This document shows, one piece after another, positions 6,735 to 14,632 of a DNA stretch of 35,968 nucleotides. Below the pieces are notes generated by a model. It did no database searches. It was not told the origin of the DNA and saw nothing but the letters and a program-made list of their open reading frames with translations. Numbering within the stretch: the first letter of the stretch is position 1; every line of letters begins with the position of its first letter. Source of the DNA: F1-60-MAGs149 sp032119475. GTDB lineage: Bacteria; Actinomycetota; Thermoleophilia; Gaiellales; F1-60-MAGs149. The position numbers and the translations under genes are program-made. The stretch spans positions 1 to 35,968 of the forward strand of contig JAUMCA010000087.1 of assembly GCA_032119475.1 (NCBI GenBank), in the 5' to 3' direction.

Positions 6735-7532
6735 TCAGCGCGCGACGACGCGCACGTCGTCCAGCGGCACCGGCACCTCGCGGTCGTCCGCGAGGCGCAC
6801 GACGACCGCGTCCTCCGGCACCCGCACGCCGCGCACGACCCCGCGCCCCTCGGGCGTATCCACGGTCTGGCCGACCGCCGGCGCCCGCTCGCGGAACGAC
6901 CGGTAGAGCGGGTGCTCGAAGGCGAGGCAGCAGCGCAGGCGCCCGCAGAGGCCGGTCACGCGGCCGGGGTTGACCGGCAGGTCCTGGTCCTTCGCCATCC
7001 GCAGGGTGATCCGCTTCTCGTGGGCGGGGAAGCGCGTGCAGCAGAGGACGTCGCCGCACAGGCCGTAGCCGCCCGTGATCCGCGCACCGTCGCGCGGCCC
7101 CATCTGGCGGACGTCGACGCGCACGTCCATGCGCCGACCGACCTCCTGCGCGATCCCGCGCAGGTCCACGCGCTGCTCGCTGCTCACGCCGATCAGGACC
7201 CGGCGCGCGTCGAAGGACATCTCGGCGCCGTGCACCTTCACGCCGCCGTGCGCGGCGGCGACGTGGCGGCGGAACTCCCGCCGCACCTCGGCCGCGCGCT
7301 CGCGCTGGTCGCGCCGCGTCGCCTCATCCTCCGCCGTGGCGGCTCGCAGGACGCGGTGCAGTCGTCCCGGCGGCTCGCCCTCGTGCTCGTGGGGCGCCTG
7401 CACGACGCGTCCGTAGGCCTCGCCACGGTCGGTCTGGCAGATCACGCGCTGGTTCCAGTGCAGGTCGAGCGCGCCCGGGTCGAGCAGCTCGACGCTGCCA
7501 CCGGACTGGAAGACCACGCCGCAGACGATCAC
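6735..7532 (-). CDS. ricT: PSP1-domain protein RicT (YaaT)
   Basis: A 265-residue cytoplasmic protein of the PSP1/RicT family. The PSP1 core (about residues 60-145) includes KVHGAEMSFDARRVLIGVSSEQRVDLR, quoted here as two parts: KVHGAEMSFDAR (99-110) and RVLIGVSSEQRVDLR (111-125). Two cysteine clusters follow: GLCGDVLCC (C159, C164, C165) and GLCGRLRCC (C196, C201, C202). In Bacillus the Ric (Y-complex) proteins bind Fe-S clusters through such cysteines and act in RNA maturation with RNase Y and in competence and sporulation control. The start is GTG at 7532, overlapping the holB stop (GTGA). The tmk-holB-ricT order matches that in Firmicutes, which supports the assignment. Confidence 0.9.
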   Translation of the reverse strand: MIVCGVVFQSGGSVELLDPGALDLHWNQRVICQTDRGEAYGRVVQAPHEHEGEPPGRLHRVLRAATAEDEATRRDQRERAAEVRREFRRHVAAAHGGVKVHGAEMSFDARRVLIGVSSEQRVDLRGIAQEVGRRMDVRVDVRQMGPRDGARITGGYGLCGDVLCCTRFPAHEKRITLRMAKDQDLPVNPGRVTGLCGRLRCCLAFEHPLYRSFRERAPAVGQTVDTPEGRGVVRGVRVPEDAVVVRLADDREVPVPLDDVRVVAR

Positions 7533-8644
7533 ACCGGCACCGCCTCACGGGCGCCGCGCAGCCGGGCGAACACGGCCGCCAGGGCGAGCGACACGGCGAT
7601 CGGCTGACCGAGCGCCACCCGCACCTCGTCGATGGACGCGATCGCCCGCTCGAGCCGCGCTCGCGGCACCGCCTCCGCGACGACGGCCAGGAGCTGCGGA
7701 TCGGCACCGGAGGCGACGCGGTCCGGCGCGCCGGCCTGGACGCAGAGGGCGTCGCGCAGCACGAGCTGCGCGGTGGCGATGACCGCGCGCAGCATGTCGG
7801 CCTCCGCGCGCCGCCGGCGACGGGCCGCCGTCGTCTTGCCCGCGGTCTCGATGCGCTTGCGCTCCCGGTCGATCTCCCGCGACGAGGGGAGACGCTCCAG
7901 CCGCTCGAGCAGTCCGGCGGTCTCCGCCACGGCCTCCGCCTCCGCGGCGCTGCCCGCGGCCTGCACACCGGTCAGCGCGGCGCGCACGGCCGCGTCCTCC
8001 CCGTCGAGCGTCCCGGCGAGGGCGGCCGCCGCCGCCTGCTCCACGCCCGCGAGCCACGCGCGGGCCTCGGGGTCCGCGGCCAGCCGGCGGGCGAAGCCGA
8101 GATCGCCGCGCGCCCGCGCGCCGACGGCGCGCGCGACCTCGTCCGCCGCCCCGTCGGCCGCCAGTCGGGCCGCGATCGCAGCCGCCGGCAGCGGCGCGAA
8201 GGCGATCGGCTGGCAGCGGGAGCGCACCGTCGGGAGCACGCGCGCCACGTCGTCGGCGAGCAGGAGCAGCACGACCTCGCCGGGCGGCTCCTCGAGCGTC
8301 TTGAGGAAGGCGTTGGCGGCGTCGCGGTTGAGGCGGTCCGCCTCGTGGACGATGCCGACGCGGCGCGGCGCCTCCTGCGGGCGGTAGCGCAGCGCACCGG
8401 CCAGCTCGTGGACCTGATCGACGAGCAGCGCCTCGCCCTCCGGCTCGATGATCGCCAGGTCGGGGTGGCTGCCCGGGACGACGCGCCGCACGTCGCATCC
8501 GAGCAGCGCCGCCGCGAACGCGCGGGCGGCGTCGCGCTTGCCGGTGCCGGGCGGGCCGTGCAGCAGGTAGGCGTGCGCCGGGGTGAGGAGCGCCGCGCGC
8601 AGGAGCGCCTCGGCCCGCGGTTGTCCCGGGAGCGAGAGCGTCAC
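7529..8644 (-). CDS. holB: DNA polymerase III clamp-loader delta-prime subunit
   Basis: A 371-residue AAA+ protein of the clamp loader, which opens and loads the sliding clamp. It has Walker A GPPGTGKR (30-37), a Walker B-like strand GIVHEADRLN (97-106), LKTLEEPP (114-121), and the SRC motif (142-144) that supplies the arginine finger. The region from 150 on is a low-similarity, alanine/arginine-rich C-terminal lid and collar. The four-cysteine zinc module normally found between Walker A and GSHPDL is lost; only C50 remains in LLGCDVRRVVPGSHPDL. A basic stretch (ERKRIETAGKTTAARRRRR) precedes the last helical domain. The GTG start at 8644 overlaps the tmk stop (GTGA), and the family begins with the following LPGQPRAEALL. 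Confidence 0.9.
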   Translation of the reverse strand: MTLSLPGQPRAEALLRAALLTPAHAYLLHGPPGTGKRDAARAFAAALLGCDVRRVVPGSHPDLAIIEPEGEALLVDQVHELAGALRYRPQEAPRRVGIVHEADRLNRDAANAFLKTLEEPPGEVVLLLLADDVARVLPTVRSRCQPIAFAPLPAAAIAARLAADGAADEVARAVGARARGDLGFARRLAADPEARAWLAGVEQAAAAALAGTLDGEDAAVRAALTGVQAAGSAAEAEAVAETAGLLERLERLPSSREIDRERKRIETAGKTTAARRRRRAEADMLRAVIATAQLVLRDALCVQAGAPDRVASGADPQLLAVVAEAVPRARLERAIASIDEVRVALGQPIAVSLALAAVFARLRGAREAVPV

Positions 8645-9228
8645 GCGCCGAGGTCCTCCAGCGCAGCCCAGATCCGCGCGGCGACGTCGTCGCGCTCGCC
8701 GACGGCGTCCACCAGCCGCACCCGCGCCGGATAGCGCGCGGCGAGCTCGAGGAAGCCATCGGCGACGCGCGCGTGGAAGTCCGCGCCGGCCGCCTCGATG
8801 CGATCCGGCTCCGCGTCGCGGCGGTCCACTCCGTGCAGGACGACGGTGCGGGCGGGCAGGAGCTCCGCCGTCGCGAACAGCGACGCGGCGAGGATCGGCT
8901 CGACCCCGAGACCGCGCGCCATGCCCTGGTAGACGATCGAGCTGTCGATGAAGCGGTCGCAGACGACCCAGGCGCCGCGCTCGAGCGCGGGCCGGATCAC
9001 CTCCTCGACGATCTGCGCGCGTGCGGCGGCGAACAGGAGCGCCTCCGCCCGGTCGCCGAGCGCCACGTCCCCGTCGAGCAGCAGCGATCGCACTCGCTCG
9101 CCGAGCTCCGTGCCACCGGGCTCGCGGCACTGGACGACCTCGTGCCCTGCACCCCGCAGGCGCTCCGCGAGGAGCGCCGCCTGGGTGGTCTTGCCCACGC
9201 CATCGGGGCCCTCGAGGCTGACGAACAT
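8641..9228 (-). CDS. tmk: Thymidylate kinase
   Basis: A 195-residue dTMP kinase converting dTMP to dTDP with ATP. It has the P-loop EGPDGVGKTTQ (6-16), the REPGGTELGE motif that binds dTMP, and the DRFIDSS (DR-x-x-x-S) catalytic stretch followed by VYQG. The LID region reads GVDRRDAEPDRIEAAG. Length and motif order are standard. The ATG at 9228 lies 7 nt after a TAGTCT hexamer without a Shine-Dalgarno sequence, so the operon tmk-holB-ricT probably begins as a leaderless mRNA. The genes are coupled by GTGA overlaps. It is divergent from the LytR_C gene. Confidence 0.93.
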   Translation of the reverse strand: MFVSLEGPDGVGKTTQAALLAERLRGAGHEVVQCREPGGTELGERVRSLLLDGDVALGDRAEALLFAAARAQIVEEVIRPALERGAWVVCDRFIDSSIVYQGMARGLGVEPILAASLFATAELLPARTVVLHGVDRRDAEPDRIEAAGADFHARVADGFLELAARYPARVRLVDAVGERDDVAARIWAALEDLGA

Positions 9229-9235
9229 AGGGGCA

Positions 9236-9241
9236 AGACTA
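9236..9241 (-). promoter_or_regulatory. Putative leaderless -10 of the tmk operon (TAGTCT)
   Basis: TAGTCT on the minus strand ends 7 nt before the tmk ATG; no ribosome-binding site is visible. Confidence 0.55.
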
Positions 9242-9279
9242 CCGCCGCCGCTGCGGCGGGGAGGAACGCCGGCTGCGGC

Positions 9280-9813
9280 GTGGAACGTGGTGCCGTGGCC
9301 ACCGCCGAGCACTCCTTCGCGTTCGATACGCAGGCCTGGACCGCCGCCCGCCGGCGGCGCCTCGTCGAGCGCGTCGCGCCGTGGGGCATCCTCGTCGGGA
9401 TCGTCCTCGGCCTGCTGCTGGTCCTGGCCGGCGGCAGCGCCGCGGTCGACGCGCTCCGCAACCGGGCGCCCGCGGTCGAGCCGAAGGCCCAGGTGCCGCC
9501 GCCGCCGCGCGCGGAGACGCCGATCGCCGTCTGGAACGGCCTCGGCGCCGACGGCGTGGCCGCCGAGGCAGCCCGCCAGCTGATGCTCGACCAGTACCCG
9601 ATCACCGCGGTCGGGGACGCGCCGGATCACTCCTACGAGCGCACGTACGTGATGTACCAGGTCGACGATCCCGCCGGGCGCCCCGCGGCACGCGAGCTGA
9701 TTCGCCGCCTCCAGCTCAAGGACGCCGTGCCGACGCCGCTCGAGGGGGTTGGCGCCGACCGTCTGGGCGGAGCGCGCCTCCTGCTGATCGTCGCCGACCC
9801 GCTACCGCACTGA
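9280..9813 (+). CDS. LytR C-terminal-domain membrane protein
   Basis: A protein of about 177 residues with one transmembrane segment and an extracellular LytR_C domain. A basic patch (ARRRRLVERVAP, 23-34) precedes the helix WGILVGIVLGLLLVLAGG (35-52), giving an N-in topology. After a proline-rich linker the LytR_C domain spans about 77-172: TPIAVWNGLGADGVAAEAAR, then the ERTYVMYQVDD strand and LLLIVAD at the end. LytR_C is usually attached to LCP ligases that join glycopolymers to peptidoglycan; here it is alone, with no LCP catalytic domain. The start is uncertain: GTG at 9280 (weak GGAGG 14 nt upstream) or GTG at 9295. The next genes concern surface polysaccharide, which fits an envelope role. 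Confidence 0.7.
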   Translation: MERGAVATAEHSFAFDTQAWTAARRRRLVERVAPWGILVGIVLGLLLVLAGGSAAVDALRNRAPAVEPKAQVPPPPRAETPIAVWNGLGADGVAAEAARQLMLDQYPITAVGDAPDHSYERTYVMYQVDDPAGRPAARELIRRLQLKDAVPTPLEGVGADRLGGARLLLIVADPLPH

Positions 9814-9844
9814 GCCAGGGGACCGCCGCCCGCCCAAGGGCGTC

Positions 9845-9850
9845 TAGCAT
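9845..9850 (+). promoter_or_regulatory. Putative leaderless -10 (TAGCAT) of the O-antigen-ligase-like gene
   Basis: TAGCAT ends 7 nt before the GTG at 9858. The same hexamer with similar spacing occurs at 11793 and 17380. Confidence 0.55.
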
Positions 9851-9857
9851 CGGCGGC

Positions 9858-11795
9858 GTGCGTCCGCTGCCCCGCCTCAGCCCGAGCACTGCGCTGCTCC
9901 TCGCCGTGCCCGGCGTCGTCATGGCCGCCTGGGGGATCCTATTCGGCGCCGGCGGGCTCGCACCGGGTGCCGCCAATCTGATCGCGCTCGGCACGACGCT
10001 ACCCGCGGCGATCGTGATCGGCTTGGTCGCACTCGACCGCTGGCCGTTCGCGATGCCCAGCCGGACCACGCTGGTCGCCGGCGCGGGATTGCTCGCGTTC
10101 GGCGTCGTCGCCGCGCTGTCGGCGACGTGGTCGCTCTCGCCGCAGCGCTCCGTCGACCAGGCGATCCTCGCCGCGGCCTACCTCGGCGCGCTCGCGCTCG
10201 GCGTGCTCGTCGGCCCCGCGCTGCCGCGGCCCGGCACGGCGTTCGCCGTCGGCACGACCGCGCTCGCGACGGCCTGCAGCGGCTGGGCGCTGCTCGCGCG
10301 CTCGTTCACCATCACCACCGGTGTCTCGCTCAGCCCCCGCCTGTCCGGCACGCTGACCCTGCCGAACGCACTGGCGGTGCTGGCGCTCGTCGGGCTGTTC
10401 GGCGGACTCGCGCTGTGCGCCCATCGCGAGCGGCGGCTGCGCGCGGCCGGCGGCGCCGTGGCCGCGATCAACGCGCTGGCGCTGGTCCTGACCTCCTCGC
10501 GCTCCGGTCTCGGCCTCGCCCTGCTGGGGACGATCGCGCTGCTGCTCGTGCTGTCGAGCGCGCCGCGCATGCGCCTCGTGGGGCTGATCGCGATCGTGCC
10601 GGCGATCGTCGCGGGCCTCCGGATCGCTACGTGGGATGCCTTCACTGCCTTTGAGCGCAGTCTGACTCCCGGAGGTTGGAGACTGCTCGCAGCGGCGATC
10701 GGGGTGTCGATCGCCGGGGCTGCCATCGCGGCGCTCGTGCCGCGCGTGCTGCCCGGCTGCGACCCGGCCGGGCCCACCGGCCGCGCCTCGCGCCGGACGC
10801 TGGCGATCGCCGGCGGCGGCGTGGTCCTCCTCCTGCTCGGCCTCGTCGTCGCGGCCGGCGGTCCCAGCGGCACGATCCAGGCCATCCGCGAGGGCTTCAG
10901 CGGCCCCGTCGGCCAGTCGGGCGTGCGCGTCGGCATCGGCTCGAACCTGCGCGACCACTGGTGGGCCACGGCCCTCGACGGGTTCCGCGAGCGGCCGCTC
11001 GAGGGCTGGGGCGCCGGCACCTTCCGGATCCTCGAGCAGATCAGCGCCGTGCCGGTCTACGTGACCGACTCGGCGCACAACACGATCCTCGAGGCGCTGT
11101 CCGGCACCGGTCTGATCGGCGGGCTCCCCTTCATCGTCGGCGGCGTCGCGCTCGTGCTGATGGCGATCGACGGCATCCGCCGCCCGCGCCCGGGCGATGC
11201 GGTGGGCGCCGCCGTGACCGGCATCGCCGCGCTGGCCTTCGTGCTGCAGGGCCTCGTCGACGTCGACTGGACGCTCGCCGCCCAGGGCGTGGTCGTCTAC
11301 GCCGCGATCGGGGCCATCGCACGCCAGCCCGCGCCGACACCGACGCCGGCCCGCCTTTCGGGATCGACGAGGACGGTGGCCGGAACGCTCTCCATCGTGC
11401 TCGTCGTAGCCGGCCTGTTCGCGCTGCCGTTCTGGCTGAGCGCGCGGGACACCATGCGCAGCAACGCCCAGATCGCCGACGACCCGGCCGCTGCCCTCGA
11501 CGGGGCGGCACGGGCCCGCGCCCTGAACCCGCTCGCGATCGACCCGCTGCTCGCCGAGGCCGAGGCCCGCGAGCTCCTCGGCGACGAAGCCGGCGCGACC
11601 GCGGCGCTCCGACGGGCGATCGAGCTCGAACCGGAAAACTTCGAGCCGTGGCTGTACTACGGAACGTTCCTCGCCTTCTCCTGGGGCCGTGTCGAAGAAG
11701 GCCGTGCTGCGCTGGAGAGAGCTCTCGAACTCAACGGCGACGACTGGTCGGTACGGACGGTCTACGAGTCATTACCGCCACCGAACACGGGGTAG
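9858..11795 (+). CDS. O-antigen ligase/polymerase-like membrane protein with C-terminal TPRs
   Basis: A 645-residue polytopic protein with roughly a dozen hydrophobic helices between residues 10 and 540. Between helices lies a loop with DHWWATALDGFRERPLEGWG, then YVTDSAHNTILEALSGTGLIGG. The H-N-x-x-L-E block is the hallmark of the Wzy_C/WaaL family, in which a periplasmic histidine acts in glycan transfer or polymerisation. After the last helix (SIVLVVAGLFALPFWLSA) the C-terminal 110 residues form two to three TPR-like repeats (ALDGAARARALNPLAIDPLL, AAALRRAIELEPENFEPWLY, GRAALERALELNGDDW). Fusion of this ligase domain to TPRs is common in Gram-positives. The start is GTG 9858, set by the TAGCAT promoter. 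It probably builds a surface polysaccharide with the glycan genes at 18908-21845 (inference). Confidence 0.83.
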   Translation: MRPLPRLSPSTALLLAVPGVVMAAWGILFGAGGLAPGAANLIALGTTLPAAIVIGLVALDRWPFAMPSRTTLVAGAGLLAFGVVAALSATWSLSPQRSVDQAILAAAYLGALALGVLVGPALPRPGTAFAVGTTALATACSGWALLARSFTITTGVSLSPRLSGTLTLPNALAVLALVGLFGGLALCAHRERRLRAAGGAVAAINALALVLTSSRSGLGLALLGTIALLLVLSSAPRMRLVGLIAIVPAIVAGLRIATWDAFTAFERSLTPGGWRLLAAAIGVSIAGAAIAALVPRVLPGCDPAGPTGRASRRTLAIAGGGVVLLLLGLVVAAGGPSGTIQAIREGFSGPVGQSGVRVGIGSNLRDHWWATALDGFRERPLEGWGAGTFRILEQISAVPVYVTDSAHNTILEALSGTGLIGGLPFIVGGVALVLMAIDGIRRPRPGDAVGAAVTGIAALAFVLQGLVDVDWTLAAQGVVVYAAIGAIARQPAPTPTPARLSGSTRTVAGTLSIVLVVAGLFALPFWLSARDTMRSNAQIADDPAAALDGAARARALNPLAIDPLLAEAEARELLGDEAGATAALRRAIELEPENFEPWLYYGTFLAFSWGRVEEGRAALERALELNGDDWSVRTVYESLPPPNTG

Positions 11796-11798
11796 CAT
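11793..11798 (+). promoter_or_regulatory. -10 hexamer built on the upstream stop codon (TAGCAT)
   Basis: The TAG stop of the O-antigen-ligase-like gene (11793-11795) continues into CAT; the next ATG follows 8 nt after the hexamer. Confidence 0.5.
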
Positions 11799-11806
11799 TC
11801 GGAGCG

Positions 11807-12430
11807 ATGCTCGCCGCCAGCCGCATTGCCCTGCTCGCGTTGCTCGCGTGTGCGTGCTTCGTGACTGCGCCAGGGCTCGGTGCCGCGCCCGCGGAGGCCG
11901 CCGCGAAAAAGAACTGCGGTAAGCAGATCATCGACGAGTACTTCATGTCCTGGCGGATCAAGTACCACCCGCAGGAGTGCTACGCGTCCGCGCTGAAGCA
12001 GATCGATCCCGACGCCCGCATGTACTCCGGCATCATGGGCGCGATCCGCGCCGCCCGCGCGCGCGACCGCGCCAAGGACAACCGGGCCGCGAGCGGCGGG
12101 GACGACGCCGCGACCGGGGGATCCGTCGCGCCCTACGACGGCGGCGACGGCGGTGGGACGCCGGACGGCGCGGCGGACTCCGCCGCCCCCGTCGAGCCGA
12201 TCGAGCCGCTGCCGGTCGAGGAGTTCCCGGTGGAGGTGCCGGACGCGGTCGACGTGCCGTCCGACGAGGCGAGCGCGCTCTCCGCGACGGCCGGTGAGGC
12301 GGCCTCGCCGGTGCCCACGGTCGACGGCGTGGTGCCGCTGCCCGTGGCGATCCTGATGGGCCTCGCCGGTCTCGTCACGCTGGTCGGCGTCGGCGGCCTG
12401 ACGGTCCGCTGGCTCGACGGCCCGCGCTAG
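11807..12430 (+). CDS. Small secreted, membrane-anchored protein of unknown function
   Basis: A 207-residue protein I cannot assign to a named family. It has a signal peptide (RIALLALLACACFVTAPGLG, then an AEAAA cleavage region near 33). A short folded domain (about 35-85) holds two cysteines (NCGKQIIDEY and HPQECYASAL) and ends in an RAARARDRAK helix. A long acidic, Gly/Pro-rich linker follows, then a C-terminal helix PVAILMGLAGLVTLVGVGGL and a short basic tail (RWLDGPR). The layout is that of a surface protein tethered by its C terminus. The promoter is fused to the upstream gene's stop codon. Its own stop TAG (12428-12430) overlaps the fabF stop on the other strand in the palindrome CTAG. 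Confidence 0.72.
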   Translation: MLAASRIALLALLACACFVTAPGLGAAPAEAAAKKNCGKQIIDEYFMSWRIKYHPQECYASALKQIDPDARMYSGIMGAIRAARARDRAKDNRAASGGDDAATGGSVAPYDGGDGGGTPDGAADSAAPVEPIEPLPVEEFPVEVPDAVDVPSDEASALSATAGEAASPVPTVDGVVPLPVAILMGLAGLVTLVGVGGLTVRWLDGPR

Positions 12431-13635
12431 GACGCGGCGCGCCGGAACACGAGCGCGGCATCGTGGCCGCCGAAGCCGAACCCCGTCGAGACGACGACAT
12501 CCGGCCGCGCCGGCGTCGCCGTGCGGACGAGCGCGAGATCGACATCCGGGTGATCGAGGTTGCCCGTCGGCGGCAGCTGATCCCGCACCAGCGCGACCAG
12601 GGTCACGAGCGCCTCGATGGCGCCGGCCGCGGCGAGCGTGTGGCCGTGCTGGCCCTTCGTCGAGGAGACGGGCGTCTCCCCCAGCCCCGCGAGCCGCAAC
12701 GCGAGCGCCTCGGCCGCGTCGCCCACCGGCGTCGAGGTGCCGTGCGCGTTCACGTAGCCGACCTCCGCGGCGGCGACGCCCGCGTCATCGAGCGCGGCGC
12801 GGATCGCGCGAGCCGGTCCCTCGCCCGTCTCGTCCGGGCTCGTCAGGTGCCCGGCGTCGCAGGCCTGGCCGTAGCCGATGACCTCCGCGTAGACGCGTGC
12901 GCCGCGGGCGAGCGCGTGCTCGCGCTCCTCGAGCACGAGCACCGCCGACCCCTCCGCCATCACGAAGCCGTCGCGCGCGGCGTCGAACGGCCGCGAGGCC
13001 GCGGCGGCCCCGCGCGCCAGCGAGGCGACGGCGCCCAGGCGCAGGTAGCCGGCCACGATCGGCGCGACGATCGGCGCCTCCGCGCCGCCGGCCAGCATCG
13101 CCTCGGCGCGCCCGTCGCGAACCCGCTCGTATGCCCAGCCGATGGCATCCGACCCCGCTGCGCATGCGGTGGCGGGCGCAGCGGTCGGCCCGCGCACGCC
13201 GTGCAGGCGGGCGACGCCGGCCACGGGGGCGTTCGTCAGCGCGAGGGGGATCATGAACGGGCTGACGCGGTCGATCCCGCGCTCCAGCAGGGCCCGCTGG
13301 CCCTCGAGCAGCGTCGCGGCACCACCGTGGGCGCTGGCGATCGCCGCGCCGATCCGGGTGCCGTCGAGGCCGAGCTCGCCGGCGTCGGCGAGCGCGCGCG
13401 TCGCGGCGACCGCGGCGAGGACGCCGGCCCGGTCCATGCGCCGCACCTCCCGTCGGCCGATCTCCGCCTCCGCGTCGAGATCCGGGACACGGCACACCGG
13501 CACCGGCGGCAGCCCCTCCAACGCGGTCTCGGTCGCGCCGGACGTGCCGGCGAGCACGGCATCCCAGACGGCCTCCGGATCGTGGCCGAGCGTCGATGCG
13601 ATCCCGAGGCCCGTGATGACGACGCGATGGGCCAT
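12427..13635 (-). CDS. fabF: Beta-ketoacyl-ACP synthase II (FabF type)
   Basis: A 402-residue thiolase-fold condensing enzyme that extends acyl-ACP with malonyl-ACP. The catalytic triad is complete: C158 in ATACAAGSD, H298 in VNAHGTSTPVGD and H332 in KGQHGHTLAAAG, with K327 nearby. It starts MAHRVVITGLGIAS, the family N terminus, so the ATG at 13635 is secure. It stands alone, without acpP, fabD or fabH beside it, so it may serve a specialised lipid rather than the core FAS II (inference). A CACACT hexamer 6 nt before the ATG resembles the window's promoter pattern with its first base changed. The 3' end overlaps the convergent gene by 4 bp, leaving no space for a terminator between them. Confidence 0.9.
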   Translation of the reverse strand: MAHRVVITGLGIASTLGHDPEAVWDAVLAGTSGATETALEGLPPVPVCRVPDLDAEAEIGRREVRRMDRAGVLAAVAATRALADAGELGLDGTRIGAAIASAHGGAATLLEGQRALLERGIDRVSPFMIPLALTNAPVAGVARLHGVRGPTAAPATACAAGSDAIGWAYERVRDGRAEAMLAGGAEAPIVAPIVAGYLRLGAVASLARGAAAASRPFDAARDGFVMAEGSAVLVLEEREHALARGARVYAEVIGYGQACDAGHLTSPDETGEGPARAIRAALDDAGVAAAEVGYVNAHGTSTPVGDAAEALALRLAGLGETPVSSTKGQHGHTLAAAGAIEALVTLVALVRDQLPPTGNLDHPDVDLALVRTATPARPDVVVSTGFGFGGHDAALVFRRAAS

Positions 13636-13827
13636 ACGGGGAGTGTGCCGAAGCACGCCGACGCGTGCCGCGCGCCTGCCCGAGACGGTGCGCACGCGGC
13701 CCGGCTGCGTCGCCGGCAGCGGCCTACCGTCCGGACATCGCCACACGCGGCGGCTCGGTGGCCACCGGGGAGGCGCCGACCGGTGGCGGCCGTGTCACCA
13801 TCACCCTGCCGACTTGGAACCGGGTAT

Positions 13828-13854
13828 TTGCAGTCCTCATACGACTGATAGGAT
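13828..13854 (+). promoter_or_regulatory. A+T-rich promoter with a dyad upstream of comA
   Basis: TAGGAT (13849-13854) ends 6 nt before the comA ATG. TTGCAG (13828-13833) is a possible -35 with a short 15-bp spacer. The spacer contains CAGTC/GACTG arms (13831-13835 and 13843-13847) around CTCATAC, a candidate operator. This stretch is strikingly poorer in G+C than its surroundings, consistent with a regulated promoter. The regulator is unknown. Confidence 0.55.
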
Positions 13855-13860
13855 TTACTC

Positions 13861-14631
13861 ATGGATTTCGCCAACTTCCTCGACCTGCCCGCGCGCGTGC
13901 AGAAGCCGCGCGAGATCGGGATGACGCACGTCATGGACAAGGGCCTCGGCCTCGCCGAGATCCAGACGATGGTCGATATGAGCGGCGACTTCATCGACAT
14001 CGTGAAGCTCGGCTGGGGCACGTCGTACGTGACCGCCAACCTGCGCGAGAAGCTGGACCTCTACCGCTCGCTCGACATCCCCGTGGTCTGCGGCGGGACG
14101 CTGCTCGAGGTGGCGGAGTCGCGCGGCAAGGTCGACGGCTACCGCACCTGGCTGTCCGAGCAGGGCTTCGCCTGCGTCGAGGTCTCCGACGGCACGCTCG
14201 ACATGCCGCGCGAGCGGAAGCTCGAGCTGATCGCGCTGTTCGCCGAGGACTTCAAGGTGCTCAGCGAGGTCGGCTCCAAGGACGCCGAGGAGATCTACGC
14301 CCCGTACCAGTGGGTCGAGTGGATCAAGGAGGAGCAGGCGGCCGGCGCCTGGAAGGTGATCACGGAGGCCCGTGAGTCGGGCACCGCCGGCATCTTCCGC
14401 ACGTCCGGGGAGGTGCGCAGCGGCCTGATCGACGAGATCGCGCACGAGATCGACATCTCGACGCTCCTCTTCGAGGCACCGCAGAAGGCCCAGCAGGCGT
14501 GGTTCATCAAGCACTTCGGCCCCGACGTCAACCTCGGGAACATCCCCCCGGACGAGGTGATCCCGCTCGAGACCCTGCGTCGGGGGCTACGCTCCGACAC
14601 GATGCTGGACATCCTCGAACTCGAGCGCTGA
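13861..14631 (+). CDS. comA: ComA family phosphosulfolactate synthase-like protein
   Basis: A 256-residue TIM-barrel protein of the ComA family, which in methanogens adds sulfite to phosphoenolpyruvate to give (R)-phosphosulfolactate, the first step to coenzyme M. Family motifs run in order: KPREIGMTHVMDKG (15-28), DFIDIVKLGWGTSY (43-56), VCGGTLLEVA (about 76-85), FACVEVSDGTLDM (about 103-115), then the FKVLSEVGSKDA and GIFRTSGEVRSGL strands. Length matches the family. The bacterial relative in Bacillus supports sulfolactate formation. No ComB, ComC or ComDE gene is nearby; instead two flavoprotein genes follow at 1 and 2 nt spacing. The product may therefore differ from coenzyme M (inference). 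The ATG at 13861 is fixed by a TAGGAT promoter 6 nt upstream. Confidence 0.85.
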   Translation: MDFANFLDLPARVQKPREIGMTHVMDKGLGLAEIQTMVDMSGDFIDIVKLGWGTSYVTANLREKLDLYRSLDIPVVCGGTLLEVAESRGKVDGYRTWLSEQGFACVEVSDGTLDMPRERKLELIALFAEDFKVLSEVGSKDAEEIYAPYQWVEWIKEEQAAGAWKVITEARESGTAGIFRTSGEVRSGLIDEIAHEIDISTLLFEAPQKAQQAWFIKHFGPDVNLGNIPPDEVIPLETLRRGLRSDTMLDILELER

Positions 14632-14632
14632 C

